Shown here piece by piece: positions 1 through 8,199 of a stretch of 59,814 nt of DNA. The notes below the pieces were generated by a model. It saw nothing but the letters and a program-made list of their open reading frames with translations. It had not been told where the DNA came from and did no database searches. The stretch comes from Kitasatospora phosalacinea (GTDB lineage: Bacteria; Actinomycetota; Actinomycetes; Streptomycetales; Streptomycetaceae). Position 1 is the stretch's first letter. Each line of letters starts with the position of its first letter. The stretch covers positions 1 to 59,814 of the forward strand of contig NZ_JNYE01000037.1 in the NCBI RefSeq assembly GCF_000717185.1, given 5' to 3'. The translations under genes and the position numbers were made by a program.

Positions 1-10
1 GGCCGGGGGC

Positions 11-200
11 GTGCAGGCGGTGCGGCGCAGGCCCGGGTGCTTCGTCGCCGAGGACACCGCCCGCCGGAGGCCGGGGGCCGGGGGCCGGGCGGGATGAGCC
101 TGGGCGGTGGGCTGGGGAAGTTGGGGGCGGGCGGGGATGAGTCCGGGCGCGTGCAGGTGGGGTGCGGCGCAGGCCCGGGTGCTTCGTCGTCGAGGACACC
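11..200. repeat. Imperfect direct repeat in the leader of the TetR gene
   Basis: A word of about 50 bp starting GTGCAGG at 11-60 recurs at 151-200 with a few changes. Both copies share the core GCGCAGGCCCGGGTGCTTCG followed by a CGAGGACACC tract. The copies are 140 bp apart and separated by G-rich sequence. The block ends about 70 bp before the TetR start, so it may carry operators or may be simple duplication. No gene is visible in 1-272. Confidence 0.6.
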
Positions 201-272
201 GGCCGTCGGGCCGGACCGGGCCGGGGGCCACCCCCCGGGGCGGGGCGGGGGTGGCCCGGGGATACTCGTCGC

Positions 273-857
273 ATGGCCGACCACTCCACGCGCGCCGCCT
301 ACACCGTCGACTCGCTGCTCGCCGTCACCGTGCGGGTCTTCAACGAACGCGGGTACGACGGCACCTCGATGGAGGACCTGTCCAGGGCGGCCGGGATCTC
401 CAAGTCCTCGATCTACCACCACGTGCGCGGCAAGGAGGAGCTGCTGCGGCTCGCCGTCGGCCGGGCGCTGGACGCGCTGTTCGCGATCCTGGACGAGCCG
501 GCCGCCGTCGCGGGTCGGCCGGTGGACCGGCTGGAGCACGTGGTGCGCCGCACCGCCGAGGTGCTGCTCGCCGAACTGCCGTACGTGACGCTGCTGCTGC
601 GGGTGCGCGGCAACACCGCCACCGAGCTGTGGGCGCTGGAGCGCCGCCGCGACTTCGACCACCGGGTCGCCGAACTCGTCCAGGCCGCCGTCGCCGCCGG
701 TGAGCTGCGCGCCGACGTCGAGCCCCGGCTGGCCACCCGGCTGCTGTTCGGCACCGTCAACTCGCTGGTCGAGTGGTACCGGCCGGGCCAGCGCGGCACC
801 GAGGGCCTGCCGGACGCGGTGGCCCGCTTCGCCTTCGACGGCCTGCGCGCCCGGTGA
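273..857 (+). CDS. TetR/AcrR family transcriptional regulator
   Basis: This is a one-component DNA-binding repressor or activator of 194 aa, the usual TetR length. The N-terminal helix-turn-helix covers about residues 10-55 and shows the family signature GTSMEDLSRAAGISKSSIYH followed by HVRGKEELL. The C-terminal part is the helical ligand-binding and dimer domain, whose ligand cannot be read. The ATG at 273 is chosen because homology begins just after it; an upstream in-frame ATG at 162 would add 37 low-complexity residues. The stop overlaps the GTG of the next gene by 4 bp, so the two are probably translated together. The target could be itself or a gene to the left of the window. Confidence 0.85.
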   Translation: MADHSTRAAYTVDSLLAVTVRVFNERGYDGTSMEDLSRAAGISKSSIYHHVRGKEELLRLAVGRALDALFAILDEPAAVAGRPVDRLEHVVRRTAEVLLAELPYVTLLLRVRGNTATELWALERRRDFDHRVAELVQAAVAAGELRADVEPRLATRLLFGTVNSLVEWYRPGQRGTEGLPDAVARFAFDGLRAR

Positions 858-1375
858 GCCTGCACCTCCCGGGCGAGCTGGAGGCGCTGCGCGAACTGCT
901 GGACGACTGGACCGCCCACCGGAACTTCGACATGGTGGTGGCGATCGGCGAGGACCGCGGGCTCGACCACGCCCGGTTGTGCTGGGAGGCGCTGGAGCCG
1001 CGGGGGCTGGTGAGCACGGTCTGCCGGTGCCGCGGTCGGTCGCACCGCGGCCCGCACGGCGTCCGGCAGATGCAGGACCGGCTCGGGGTGCGCGTCGCGG
1101 CGGCGGAGGCGGCGGACTGGATGGCCCTCACGCTCGGGCAGAGCCTGGTGTTCGGTTCGCTCGGTGCCGTCCGGGAGGCCCGGGTGCTGGCCGAACCCCT
1201 GGTCGGCCTGCTCGGGCCGGACGCCGACTGGCGGGCCAACGGCTACGCCGCGCACCCCCCGCCGGACGGGCGGAACGCCAGTTGGAGCCCGGTCACCGTC
1301 TGGACCTTCGACGCGGCGCTGGTCGGCGTCGGGGACGGCCGCACCGTGGTGGCCGTCGCCACCGGCGAGGACTGA
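854..1375 (+). CDS. Hypothetical protein coupled to the TetR gene
   Basis: A 173-aa protein I do not recognise. It begins at a GTG that overlaps the TetR stop (GTGA), a typical translationally coupled arrangement, so it probably belongs to the same transcript. It has no signal peptide or membrane segment. The N-terminal half is acidic and helical (PGELEALRELLDDWTAH), and the C-terminal half contains a Trp/Pro-rich stretch (ASWSPVTVWTFDAALVGVG). GC3 and codon use match the neighbours, which supports a real gene. It may be a partner of the TetR regulator, but no function is assigned. Confidence 0.6.
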   Translation: MSLHLPGELEALRELLDDWTAHRNFDMVVAIGEDRGLDHARLCWEALEPRGLVSTVCRCRGRSHRGPHGVRQMQDRLGVRVAAAEAADWMALTLGQSLVFGSLGAVREARVLAEPLVGLLGPDADWRANGYAAHPPPDGRNASWSPVTVWTFDAALVGVGDGRTVVAVATGED

Positions 1376-1394
1376 GCCGCCCCGCCGCGGCCCG

Positions 1395-1862
1395 CTACAG
1401 GCCGTCCGCCGGGATCTGGTCGGTCTCCTCGAACACCAGCATGGTGCGGGTGCCCAGCACCTCCGGGATGGACTGGATGCTGCCCAGCACCAGCTCCCGC
1501 AGCGCCCGGTTGTCCGCCGTGTGGACCAGCATCAGCACGTCGTAGTCGCCGCCGACCAGCGCGATGTGCGCCACCCCCGGCAGCCGCAGCAACTGCTCGC
1601 GCACGGTGCGCCAGGAGTTCTGCACGATCCGCAGGGTGACGTACGCGGACGCGGCCTGCCCGGCCTTCTCGTGGTCGACCCGGGCGGTGAAGCCGCGGAT
1701 CACCCCGTCCTCCACCATCCTGGAGATCCGGGCGTACGCGTTCGCCCGGGACACGTGCACCCGCTCGGCCACCGAGCGGATCGAGGCGCGACCGTCCTGC
1801 CGCAGCAGCCGCAGGATCGACCGGTCGACACGGTCGAGTCTGGACACCTGTTCAGCCGACAT
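1395..1862 (-). CDS. bkdR: AsnC/Lrp family regulator, likely of the bkd operon (BkdR-type)
   Basis: A 155-aa feast/famine regulator. The N-terminal winged HTH (about residues 10-60) contains LDRVDRSILRLLRQDGRASI and a recognition helix around VHVSRANAYARI. The C-terminal RAM effector domain follows with the usual GDYDVLMLV strand. The ATG at 1862 is chosen because homology starts there; the frame is open further upstream only by chance. It is transcribed divergently from the E1alpha gene with 147 bp between them. This is the common arrangement for Lrp regulators of branched-chain keto acid dehydrogenase operons, so local control in response to branched-chain amino acids is inferred. The symbol is given on context and is not certain. 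Confidence 0.85.
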   Translation of the reverse strand: MSAEQVSRLDRVDRSILRLLRQDGRASIRSVAERVHVSRANAYARISRMVEDGVIRGFTARVDHEKAGQAASAYVTLRIVQNSWRTVREQLLRLPGVAHIALVGGDYDVLMLVHTADNRALRELVLGSIQSIPEVLGTRTMLVFEETDQIPADGL

Positions 1863-2009
1863 GGCCCCCCACCCCTCGCGATTGGACGTGCTGGCCCCAG
1901 CAGACCTCCCTTTCGGCCGACTGTCCACCGTCTCGACCGGGATATGGTCAAGATGAACAGACGACCGAACAATCGGTAGGGAGCCCCCACCACCCCGGAG
2001 GTGCCCCAG
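1863..2009. promoter_or_regulatory. Divergent promoter region between the Lrp gene and the E1alpha gene
   Basis: These 147 bp separate two divergent starts and must hold both promoters. The stretch at about 1940-1978 is locally AT-richer (GGGATATGGTCAAGATGAAC, then AACAATCGG). That suits Lrp binding and a -10 region, but I cannot assign exact promoter elements. A strong ribosome site, GGAGG at 1997-2001, precedes the ATG at 2010 by 8 bp. Confidence 0.5.
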
Positions 2010-3158
2010 ATGACCGTCCTGGACCACAGGAACGACCCGGTAGCGGCCGTGCCCGGCTGGCGGCCCGGCGCCACCGCGCCCCGCACCGACCCCGCCCCGC
2101 TGCTGCCCGACCCCGAACCGCACCGCGCGCTGGGCACCGGCGCCGCCGACGCGGCCGACCCCGAGCTGCTGCGCGAGCTCTACCGGCGGCTGGTTGCCGG
2201 ACGCCGCTACAACCAGCAGGCCACCACCCTCACCAAGCAGGGCCGGCTCGCCGTCTACCCGGCCTCCACCGGCCAGGAGGCCTGCCAGGTCGCCGCCGCG
2301 CTCGCGCTGCGCCCCCAGGACTGGCTGTTCCCCTCCTACCGGGACACCCTCGCCGTGGTCGCCCGCGGCGTCGACCCGCTGCAGGCGCTCACCCTGCTGC
2401 GCGGCGACGCCCACACCGGCTACGACCCGCGCGCCACCCGCACCGCCCCGCTGTGCACCCCGCTGGCCACCCAGGTCCCGCACGCCGTCGGCCTGGCGCA
2501 CGCCGCCCGGCTGGCCGGGGACGACACCGTCGCGCTCGCCCTGCTCGGCGACGGCGGCACCAGCGAGGGCGACTTCCACGAGGGCCTGAACTTCGCGGCC
2601 GTGCTGCACGCCCCCGTGGTGTTCCTGGTGCAGAACAACGGCTACGCGATCTCCGTCCCGCTGACCCGGCAGTCCGCCGCGCCGACCCTCGCCCACAAGG
2701 CCGTCGGCTACGGCATGCCCGGCCGGCTGGTCGACGGCAACGACGCGCTCGCCGTGCACCAGGTGCTCACCGAGGCCGTCGAGCGGGCACGCACCGGCGG
2801 CGGCCCCACCCTGGTCGAGGCGCTCACCTACCGGATCGAGGCGCACACCAACGCCGACGACGCCACCCGCTACCGGCAGGCCGAGGAGGTCGACGCCTGG
2901 CGGGCGCACGACCCCGTCCGGCTGCTGGAGGACGCGCTGCGCGGCCGCGGCCTGCTCGACGAGCAGCTGGTCGCCGACGCCGCCGACCAGGCCGAGCAGC
3001 TGGCCGCCCGGATGCGCGCCGAGTTCCACACCGACCCCGAACTCGACCCGATGTCGCTGTTCGCGCACGTCTACGCCGAACCCACCCAGCAGCTGCGCGA
3101 GCAGGCCGGGCAGCTGGCCGCCGAACTCGCCGCGGAGGCCGAGGTGCACGGCCGATGA
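2010..3158 (+). CDS. bkdA: Branched-chain 2-oxoacid dehydrogenase E1 subunit alpha
   Basis: This is the thiamine-diphosphate-binding subunit of the cytosolic complex that oxidatively decarboxylates keto acids from Val, Leu and Ile, supplying branched starter units for fatty acids and polyketides. It is 382 aa, normal for the family. The ThDP/Mg motif is clear as GDGGTSEGDFHEGLNFAA and ends in QNN, and the PSYRD and STGQEA segments typical of E1alpha are present. The ATG at 2010 is preferred to the GTG at 2001 because the GGAGG site lies at 1997-2001. The stop overlaps the E1beta start (ATGA). No E3 gene is present, so a housekeeping dihydrolipoyl dehydrogenase is probably shared. Confidence 0.93.
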   Translation: MTVLDHRNDPVAAVPGWRPGATAPRTDPAPLLPDPEPHRALGTGAADAADPELLRELYRRLVAGRRYNQQATTLTKQGRLAVYPASTGQEACQVAAALALRPQDWLFPSYRDTLAVVARGVDPLQALTLLRGDAHTGYDPRATRTAPLCTPLATQVPHAVGLAHAARLAGDDTVALALLGDGGTSEGDFHEGLNFAAVLHAPVVFLVQNNGYAISVPLTRQSAAPTLAHKAVGYGMPGRLVDGNDALAVHQVLTEAVERARTGGGPTLVEALTYRIEAHTNADDATRYRQAEEVDAWRAHDPVRLLEDALRGRGLLDEQLVADAADQAEQLAARMRAEFHTDPELDPMSLFAHVYAEPTQQLREQAGQLAAELAAEAEVHGR

Positions 3159-4177
3159 GCACCGCCGTCCGCGACCAGTCCGGCCGCGAGCAGTCGGGCC
3201 CGCGCACCGGCACCATGGCGCAGGCCCTGAACCTCGCGCTGCGCGACGCCATGCGCGCCGACAAGACCGTCCACGTCCTCGGCGAGGACGTCGGCGCGCT
3301 CGGCGGCGTCTTCCGGATCACCGACGGCCTGACCGCCGAGTTCGGCCCCGACCGCTGCCTGGACACCCCGCTCGCCGAGGCCGGCATCCTCGGCACCGCC
3401 GTCGGCATGGCCATGTACGGGCTGCGCCCCGTGGTCGAGATGCAGTTCGACGCCTTCGCCTACCCGGCGCTGGAGCAGCTGTTCTCGCACGTCGCCAAGA
3501 TGCGCAACCGCACCGCCGGGAAGCTCCCGCTGCCGATCACCGTCCGCATCCCGTACGGCGGCGGCATCGGCGGCGTCGAGCACCACAGCGACGCCTCCGA
3601 GGCGTACTACGCGCACACCCCCGGCCTGCACGTGGTCACCCCCGCGACCGTCGCCGACGCGTACGGGCTGCTGCGGGAGTCGATCGCCTCCGACGACCCG
3701 GTGGTGTTCCTGGAGCCCAAGCGGCTCTACTGGGGCAAGGACGGCTGGGACCCGGCGGCGGGCGTCGAACCGATCGGGAAGGCCGTGCTGCGCCGCCCCG
3801 GCAGCTCCGCGGTACTGGTCACCTACGGGCCCTCGCTGCCGGTCTGCCTGGAGGCCGCCGAGGCCGCGAGGGCCGAGGGGTGGGACCTGGCGGTGCTCGA
3901 CCTGCGCACCCTGGTGCCGTTCGACGAGGCCACCGCCTGCGAGGTGGTCCGCTCGCTCGGCCGGGCCGTGGTGGTGCACGAGTCGGCGGGCTTCGGCGGG
4001 GCCGGGGCGGAGATCGCCGCCCGGCTCACCGAGAAGTGCTTCCACCACCTGGCCGCGCCGGTGCTGCGGGTCACCGGCTTCGACGTCCCGTACCCGCCGC
4101 CGATGCTGGAGCACCACCACCTGCCCGGGGTGGACCGGATCCTGGACGCCGTGGCCCGGCTCCAGTGGGAGGAGTGA
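3155..4177 (+). CDS. bkdB: Branched-chain 2-oxoacid dehydrogenase E1 subunit beta
   Basis: This 340-aa subunit completes the E1 heterotetramer. Family segments appear in order: ALRDAMRADKTVHVLGEDVG, the loop GIGGVEHHSDASEAYYAHTP, and the C-terminal transketolase-like domain with LRTLVPFDEATACEVVRSLG and VVHESAGFGG. The HHSD..EAYYAHTPG loop is the variant found in 2-oxoacid E1beta subunits. It overlaps E1alpha by 4 bp and its own stop overlaps the E2 start by 1 bp (TGATG), so the three subunits are probably made in fixed proportion from one mRNA. Confidence 0.93.
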   Translation: MSTAVRDQSGREQSGPRTGTMAQALNLALRDAMRADKTVHVLGEDVGALGGVFRITDGLTAEFGPDRCLDTPLAEAGILGTAVGMAMYGLRPVVEMQFDAFAYPALEQLFSHVAKMRNRTAGKLPLPITVRIPYGGGIGGVEHHSDASEAYYAHTPGLHVVTPATVADAYGLLRESIASDDPVVFLEPKRLYWGKDGWDPAAGVEPIGKAVLRRPGSSAVLVTYGPSLPVCLEAAEAARAEGWDLAVLDLRTLVPFDEATACEVVRSLGRAVVVHESAGFGGAGAEIAARLTEKCFHHLAAPVLRVTGFDVPYPPPMLEHHHLPGVDRILDAVARLQWEE

Positions 4178-5484
4178 TGGCGGTGCCGGTGGTCCGCGAG
4201 TTCACGCTGCCCGACCTCGGTGAGGGACTCACCGGGGCGGAGGTGGTGCGCTGGATGGTCGAGGTCGGCGAGGTGATCGCCGTCGACCAGCCGGTGGTGG
4301 AGGTGGAGACCGCCAAGGCGGTGGTCGAGGTGCCCTGCCCGTACGGCGGGGTGGTCACCGCCCGGTACGGCGAGGTCGGGCAGGAGGTGCCGGTCGGCGC
4401 CGCGCTGGTGACCGTCGCGGTCGCACCCGCGCCGGGCGGCGCGGACGAGCCCGCGGTGGAGCGGCCGCTGGTCGGGTACGGGGTCGCCGAGACCCGGCGG
4501 GCCGGGCGGCGGCGGGTCCGACCGGGGGAGGCCGCGGCTCCGGCTCCCGCCGCGGCTGTGGCGGTGGCTCCGGCTCCGGCTCCGGCTCCGGCCGTGGTGG
4601 CGGTGATCTCGCCGCTGGTGCGCCGGATCGCCCGCGAGCACGGGCTCGACCTGGCCGCGGTGCCCGGCAGCGGGCCGGACGGGCTGGTCACCCGGCGGGA
4701 CGTGGAGCGGGCCATCGCGGCGGCTTCCGCGCCCGCTGCGCCCGCACCTGCGCCTGCGTCCGTGCCCGCGTCCGCGGTCGTTCCACGTGGAACCGAGTCG
4801 GAGGACGAGCTGGTGCCGCTGCGCGGGCTGCGCCGGGCGGTCGCCGAGAAGCTGACCCGCAGCCACCGGGAGATCCCCGCCGCGACCTGCTGGGTGGACG
4901 CCGACGCCACCGCGCTGATGGCGCTGCGCGCCCAGTCCAACCAGGCACCGGGGCCGAAGCTGAGCGTGCTCGCGCTGCTGGCCCGGATCTGCCTGGCCGG
5001 GCTGGAGCGCTTCCCCGAGCTGAACGCGAGCGTCGAGGGCGAGGCGGTGCGCCGCCACCGGTCCGTCCACCTCGGCTTCGCCGCGCAGGGCCCGCGCGGG
5101 CTGCTGGTCCCGGTGGTCCGGGACGCCGGGCGGCTGGGCACCGAGCGGCTCGCCCAGGAGATGGCCCGGCTGACCGAGGGCGCCCGGGCGGGCACCCTGG
5201 CCCCGGCCGAGCTGACCGGCGGGACGTTCACCCTGAACAACTACGGGGTCTTCGGCGTGGACGGCTCGACGCCGATCCTGAACCACCCGGAGGCGGCGAT
5301 GCTCGGCGTGGGACGGATCGTCCCCAAGCCGTGGGTCCACGAGGGCGAACTGGCGGTCCGCCAGGTCACCCAGCTCTCCTTCACCTTCGACCACCGCGTC
5401 TGCGACGGGGGCACGGCGGGCGGCTTCCTGCGGTTCGTCGCGGACTGCGTGGAGCGGCCCGGGATGCTGCTGCGGGCGCTGTAG
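4177..5484 (+). CDS. bkdC: Branched-chain 2-oxoacid dehydrogenase E2 (dihydrolipoyl acyltransferase)
   Basis: This 435-aa core subunit transfers the acyl group from E1 to CoA. An N-terminal lipoyl domain (about residues 5-80) carries the lipoylation lysine K47 in ETAKAVVEV. A Pro/Ala linker follows. The peripheral-subunit-binding domain is at about 141-178 (SPLVRRIAREHGLDLAAVPG). The catalytic domain begins near 205 and ends with the active-site motif FDHRVCDGG near residue 403. There is one lipoyl domain, as is usual for this class. It is the last gene of the operon, and a GC-rich tract with repeated GGCCGGGGCC words follows the stop. Confidence 0.93.
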   Translation: MAVPVVREFTLPDLGEGLTGAEVVRWMVEVGEVIAVDQPVVEVETAKAVVEVPCPYGGVVTARYGEVGQEVPVGAALVTVAVAPAPGGADEPAVERPLVGYGVAETRRAGRRRVRPGEAAAPAPAAAVAVAPAPAPAPAVVAVISPLVRRIAREHGLDLAAVPGSGPDGLVTRRDVERAIAAASAPAAPAPAPASVPASAVVPRGTESEDELVPLRGLRRAVAEKLTRSHREIPAATCWVDADATALMALRAQSNQAPGPKLSVLALLARICLAGLERFPELNASVEGEAVRRHRSVHLGFAAQGPRGLLVPVVRDAGRLGTERLAQEMARLTEGARAGTLAPAELTGGTFTLNNYGVFGVDGSTPILNHPEAAMLGVGRIVPKPWVHEGELAVRQVTQLSFTFDHRVCDGGTAGGFLRFVADCVERPGMLLRAL

Positions 5485-5665
5485 GGGCGCCCGGGGCCGG
5501 TTCGGGGCCGGGCCGGGGCCGGGCCGGGGCCGGTTCGGTGGGTGAGGGTAGCGGGTGGACGGGGCGGGTGTCCGGGGTTCGGGGGATTCTTCGGATGAGC
5601 TGTGCGGCCGGTGTCACTGTGCTGGGGCATCAGGACACAGGTCGATCGGAAGCGAAACGATTCCA

Positions 5666-7279
5666 TTGAGCACTCGTCAGCTCGTGCGGGAGAGCAGGCC
5701 GTCGAAGGCAGGGGTCGGCCGGGGCACCGCGGTCGGCCCCGGGCTGCCCGGTGCCGAAGCCGCTGCCGCCACCCCGTCCGCCCCGGCCGAGCCGGCGGAC
5801 GAACCTCCGACCGCCCTGGAGCAGCGGGAGCCGTCCGGCCCGGCGGAGCAGCCCTCCGCCGGGCCGGAGCCGGCCCCGCCGCCGGGGGTGCCGCTGGAGC
5901 TCGGGCCGGTGCGGCCGGTGGGGCTGACCCCGGTGCCGGCCGTTCCGGCGAAGCCGACCTGGGCGCCCGCGGTGCCCGCCCCGGTGTCCGTGCCCGCGGT
6001 GGCGTTCGAGCCGCTGTTCCGGCAGGCTCCGGCGCTGAACTGGGTGGGCCCGGACGACCGGTGGAGCAGGGCCTGGGGCGTGCAGGCGGCCGTGGAGGCG
6101 CCCGCCGCGCTGGAGCCGGTGGGTGCGGGTGCGGGGGCGGCCGCCGAGCCGCCGGGGCCCGAGGACCTGGTGCTGGTGCGGGCCTGCCTGGCCGCGGTCG
6201 CGCCGGACGCGGACCGGGCGATGGCGCACTTCCACGCGCTGATGTTCCTGCGGCACCCGGAGCTGCGGGCGATGTTCCCGGCCGCGATGGACGAGCAGCG
6301 CACCCGGCTGTTCCAGGCGCTGCGGCTGTGCGCGTCCCGGGCCGGCGACCCGGAGGAACTGCGGGCGTACCTGGGCCCGTTGGGGCGGCGGCACCGCAAG
6401 TACGGGGCGCTGACCCGGCACTACGCCTCGGTGGCGGACTGCCTGGTGGCGGCGCTGGCCCGGTACGGCGGCAGCGGCTGGGACGGGCGCACCGAGGAAG
6501 CCTGGCGGCGGCTGCTGGCGCTGGTGTCCCGGCTGATGGTGGAGGGCGCGGAGGAGGAGGCCCGTTCGGCCCCGCCGTGGTGGCAGGCAGAGGTGGTGGG
6601 GCACCGGCAGGCCACCCGGGACGTCGCGGTGCTGACGCTCCGCCCGGACCAGGCGTACCCGTTCCGGGCCGGGCAGTGGGCGGCGGTGGAGACGCCGTGG
6701 TGGCCGCGGGTGTGGCGGCCGTACTCGTTCGGTTCGGCGCCGCGGCCGGACGGGCTGCTGACGCTGCACGTGAAGGCGGTGCAGGCGGGCTGGGTGAGCA
6801 ACGCGCTGGTGCACCGGGCGCGGCCGGGCGACGTGCTGCGGCTGGGGGCGGCGGAGGGGGCGATGACGGTGGACCACGCGGCCGGGGAGGACCTGCTGTG
6901 CGTGGGCGGCGGCACCGGGATCGGGCCGGTCGCGGCGCTGGTCGAGGAGGTCGCGGAGCGGGGCGCGGCCGGGCGCCGGGTGGAGGTGTTCTACGGGGCG
7001 CGGCGGGCCGCGGAGCTGTACCGGCTGGAGGAGCTGCGCGAACTGGCGTCCCGGCACTCCTGGTTGACGGTCCGCCCGGTGGTGTCGGAGGCGGCGGGCG
7101 CCCCGGCCGGGGCGCTGCTCGGCGACCTGCCGGACGCGGTGGCCCGCTACGCGCCCTGGCACGGCTTCGCGGCGTACCTGAGCGGCCCGGCGGCCATGGT
7201 GCGGTCCGGGGCGGCGGTGCTGCGGCGCTGCGGGGTGCCGGAGGGCAGCGTCCGGCACGACCTGGCGGCGCGGGACTGA
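5666..7279 (+). CDS. Flavohemoprotein-like globin/FAD/NAD(P) oxidoreductase with Pro/Ala-rich N-terminal extension
   Basis: This probably binds haem and detoxifies nitric oxide or reduces oxygen using NAD(P)H and FAD, as flavohaemoglobins do. From the assumed TTG at 5666 (537 aa), residues 1-160 are a low-complexity Pro/Ala/Glu region. A globin domain follows (about 165-300; the F-helix histidine is probably in GRRHRKYG). A ferredoxin-reductase-like FAD domain contains RPYSFGSAP, and an NAD domain contains GGGTGIGP. The start is uncertain: no good ribosome site precedes the TTG, and GTG 5684 is an alternative. The globin AHFHALMF replaces the usual F-Y pair of the B helix with F-H, so ligand chemistry may differ. 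Confidence 0.8.
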   Translation: MSTRQLVRESRPSKAGVGRGTAVGPGLPGAEAAAATPSAPAEPADEPPTALEQREPSGPAEQPSAGPEPAPPPGVPLELGPVRPVGLTPVPAVPAKPTWAPAVPAPVSVPAVAFEPLFRQAPALNWVGPDDRWSRAWGVQAAVEAPAALEPVGAGAGAAAEPPGPEDLVLVRACLAAVAPDADRAMAHFHALMFLRHPELRAMFPAAMDEQRTRLFQALRLCASRAGDPEELRAYLGPLGRRHRKYGALTRHYASVADCLVAALARYGGSGWDGRTEEAWRRLLALVSRLMVEGAEEEARSAPPWWQAEVVGHRQATRDVAVLTLRPDQAYPFRAGQWAAVETPWWPRVWRPYSFGSAPRPDGLLTLHVKAVQAGWVSNALVHRARPGDVLRLGAAEGAMTVDHAAGEDLLCVGGGTGIGPVAALVEEVAERGAAGRRVEVFYGARRAAELYRLEELRELASRHSWLTVRPVVSEAAGAPAGALLGDLPDAVARYAPWHGFAAYLSGPAAMVRSGAAVLRRCGVPEGSVRHDLAARD

Positions 7280-7308
7280 CCGAGGGGGAGGGGCGGGTTG
7301 ACGGGAGG

Positions 7309-7836
7309 TCAGCCCAGGTCCGGGGCGAGCAGGGCGCGGACGCCCTCGATGTTGGCGGCGAGGTAGGCGCGGAGGCTGGGAGGGACGACGTTGACCGAGG
7401 TGACGCCCTCGCGGGTGAACGGGACGCGGACGATCGCGTACTCGCCGTTCGGCTGCTCCACCTCGGGGCCGTGCCGGCGGGACTCGTCCAGCCCGGCGAG
7501 GCGGCAGACGAAGAAGTGCTGCACCTTGACGCCGTGCGGGTGCGCCGGGGTGCCGTCCTCGTGGTGGGAGTGCGCCACGGTGTCGACGAAGGCGGGCACC
7601 ACGTCGGTGACCTTGCCGCCCAACTCCTCGTCCACCTCCCGGTGCAGGGCGGCGACCACCGTCCGGTCGGTCGGTTCGACGCCGCCGCCGGGGGTGATCC
7701 AGTACGGGTGCGGGGAGCCGGGGCGGACCCGGCGGATCAGCACCAGCGAGGCGGGCGCGTGCGGGTCGTCCGGGTCGACCTCCAGCAGGATCGCGCGGGC
7801 GGTGCGTTTGACGACGGGACGGACCGGGCCCGACAT
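7309..7836 (-). CDS. Nudix hydrolase
   Basis: A 175-aa protein that would hydrolyse a nucleoside diphosphate linked to another group; the substrate cannot be read. The Nudix box at about residues 53-75 is GGGVEPTDRTVVAALHREVD followed by EELGG. The metal-binding REVDEE core is intact. The first box glutamate, seven positions from the last Gly of GGG, is Arg here, so the consensus is imperfect. The ATG at 7836 begins just before the conserved first strand. The gene is convergent with the flavohemoprotein gene, and its stop lies 30 bp from that stop. Confidence 0.85.
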   Translation of the reverse strand: MSGPVRPVVKRTARAILLEVDPDDPHAPASLVLIRRVRPGSPHPYWITPGGGVEPTDRTVVAALHREVDEELGGKVTDVVPAFVDTVAHSHHEDGTPAHPHGVKVQHFFVCRLAGLDESRRHGPEVEQPNGEYAIVRVPFTREGVTSVNVVPPSLRAYLAANIEGVRALLAPDLG

Positions 7837-8199
7837 GGCTGCCACCTCCGGGGCGCGAGCGTTGTGCGGGAGTCTGCCGCGCGGCGGAGGGCGCGAAACT
7901 CGCACACGGGGACGAATCGGCGGTACCCGTTGCGCCGTACGGGTGCACCGGCATGCCCGGGGGTGTCGAGCCGTGGTGATGGACACATCCGCTATGGATC
8001 TTCGATTTGCCCCGCCCCGCCAGCTGACGCCTAGTAATCTGCTGGCGCATTTCGGGAGTATCCTTCGTATTGAAGGGGAATTGCCCGATGTGTACATCAT
8101 TGTCATTGCGGGGATGCCCGCCCTGTGCTCAAATGTCCGCCTGCCGGGCGGATTCGGAGCAGCCTCCTCCGAATGCCAGTCGACGCCCGGGGGATGGGG
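7837..8199. other. Intergenic region upstream of the Nudix and ssgR genes
   Basis: These 363 bp lie between two divergent genes and are clearly AT-richer than the surroundings, especially at 7975-8110, which fits promoter DNA. A small inverted repeat, CCTTC at 8061-8065 and GAAGG at 8071-8075, sits 125 bp before ssgR. No convincing gene is seen. In-frame ATGs at 8125 and 8173 extend ssgR upstream, but there is no conservation signal I can recognise. Confidence 0.5.

Noticed and set aside
5630..8050. Long minus-strand frame opposite the flavohemoprotein
   Set aside because: It is Arg/Pro-rich with no motif and runs through both the flavohemoprotein and the Nudix gene.
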